From Funneliformis mosseae (lineage: Eukaryota > Glomeromycota > Glomeromycetes > Glomerales > Glomeraceae): a DNA stretch of 31,570 nt. Both the position numbers and the translations under genes were made by a program. The stretch is from the NCBI GenBank assembly GCA_910592005.1, contig CAJVPP010000474.1, forward strand, positions 1 through 31,570, given 5' to 3'. The notes under the pieces are model-generated. The model did no database searches. It was not told the DNA's origin and saw nothing but the letters and a program-made list of their open reading frames with translations. Positions 31,159-31,570 of this stretch are shown one piece after another (the stretch's first letter is position 1; each line of letters begins with the position of its first letter).

Positions 31159-31313
31159 ATACTTATTGTATAGTATTTAGACAATAACATGCTGTTTTTG
31201 ATTGAGGCCATTTGATAGGCTCAGATTGTATCACGTAAGTAGCGCAATCTAGCCATCAAATTGCTAAAATTGAAAATAGCACATTATTATCTAAAGACTT
31301 ATACAATAAGTAT
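31159..31313. mobile_element. Foldback MITE of about 155 bp
   Basis: The ends ATACTTATTGTATA and TATACAATAAGTAT are exact inverted repeats of 14 bp. Pairing extends inward with mismatches through ATTTAGACAATAACATGCT against AGCACATTATTATCTAAAG. A second pair, GATAGGCTCAGATTG and CAATCTAGCCATC, closes the hairpin around a loop of about 16 bases. No ORF. The target duplication is not clear in the AT-rich flanks. Confidence 0.65.
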
Positions 31314-31570
31314 TTTATTATATAGACTCGTACGATCACACTATAAAATGAGTTTATTTCTAGTCAATGTTAATAATTTAATTTTTTTTCTTTTTTTTCT
31401 ATAATACACTTTTCTTTTTGAATTTTAACATGAAAGTTCCATAAAAAAATAAGGTCAGTATTGGCTGTTTTGCATATTTTTTAATTATATTAATTATTTA
31501 TTTTATGTTTTTAGTTATCTTCTTCGATTGTTTATACTAAACCTACAAAGGAACAAAAAGAATATTTTAA
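31314..31570. other. AT-rich end of window
   Basis: No feature is visible apart from T-rich tracts near 31382-31400. Confidence 0.5.

Noticed and set aside
1..31570. CRISPR arrays, rRNA and canonical tRNA genes
   Set aside because: No regularly spaced identical repeats and no recognisable rRNA or complete tRNA sequence were found.

Overview
The window looks like nuclear DNA of a fungus with a very AT-rich, transposon-rich genome. Glomeromycotina (an arbuscular mycorrhizal fungus such as Rhizophagus or a relative) is my best guess. The reasons are short GT-AG introns with GTAAGT-like donors, tiny exons, long AT-only spacers, and Ty3/gypsy and hAT remnants. The assignment is an inference; there is no marker gene.

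Layout. (1) 881-3473 (+): a three-exon gene for an 813-residue acidic Ser/Asp/Asn-rich repeat protein. (2) 6004-7642 (-): a well-supported nine-exon gene for a 335-residue DUF1295 / steroid 5-alpha-reductase-like membrane protein, including a 15-nt and a 5-nt exon. (3) 8146-10202 (-): decayed gene pieces: a frameshifted helical protein, a PD-(D/E)XK-nuclease-like tail, an RRM-like fragment and a two-part orphan ORF, with a 42-bp tandem duplication and half of a MITE. (4) 10203-21290: mostly non-coding, with a pyrimidine-rich minisatellite, a duplicated GC-rich island with CGGA repeats, a GGGAT microsatellite, a small MITE, palindromes and a few unassignable ORFs. (5) about 21300-28630 (+): a decayed Ty3/gypsy retrotransposon reading gag, protease, a Nudix hydrolase domain, reverse transcriptase, RNase H, a Cys/His-rich region, integrase (split by a 483-bp insertion), a small third ORF with a possible helix-turn-helix, then a probable 3' LTR. 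No 5' LTR was found. (6) 28702-30487 (+): a 5'-truncated hAT transposase pseudogene with one intron. (7) 30566-31313: hAT-end-like repeats and a foldback MITE.

Main points. First, the gypsy element carries a perfect Nudix box between protease and reverse transcriptase. This suggests a nucleotide-sanitising activity carried by the element, comparable in position and logic to the dUTPases of some retroelements. Second, both large transposons look hypermutated by C:G to T:A transitions. Nearly all in-frame stops fall where Gln, Trp or Arg would be expected, and conserved catalytic or zinc-binding residues have changed in ways that G-to-A explains. The two host-type genes beside them keep many Gln and Trp codons and no stops. 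This resembles repeat-induced point mutation or another cytosine-deamination process. A recoded UAR=Gln reading is the main alternative and is less well supported. The element is therefore probably dead, but its domain order is still readable.
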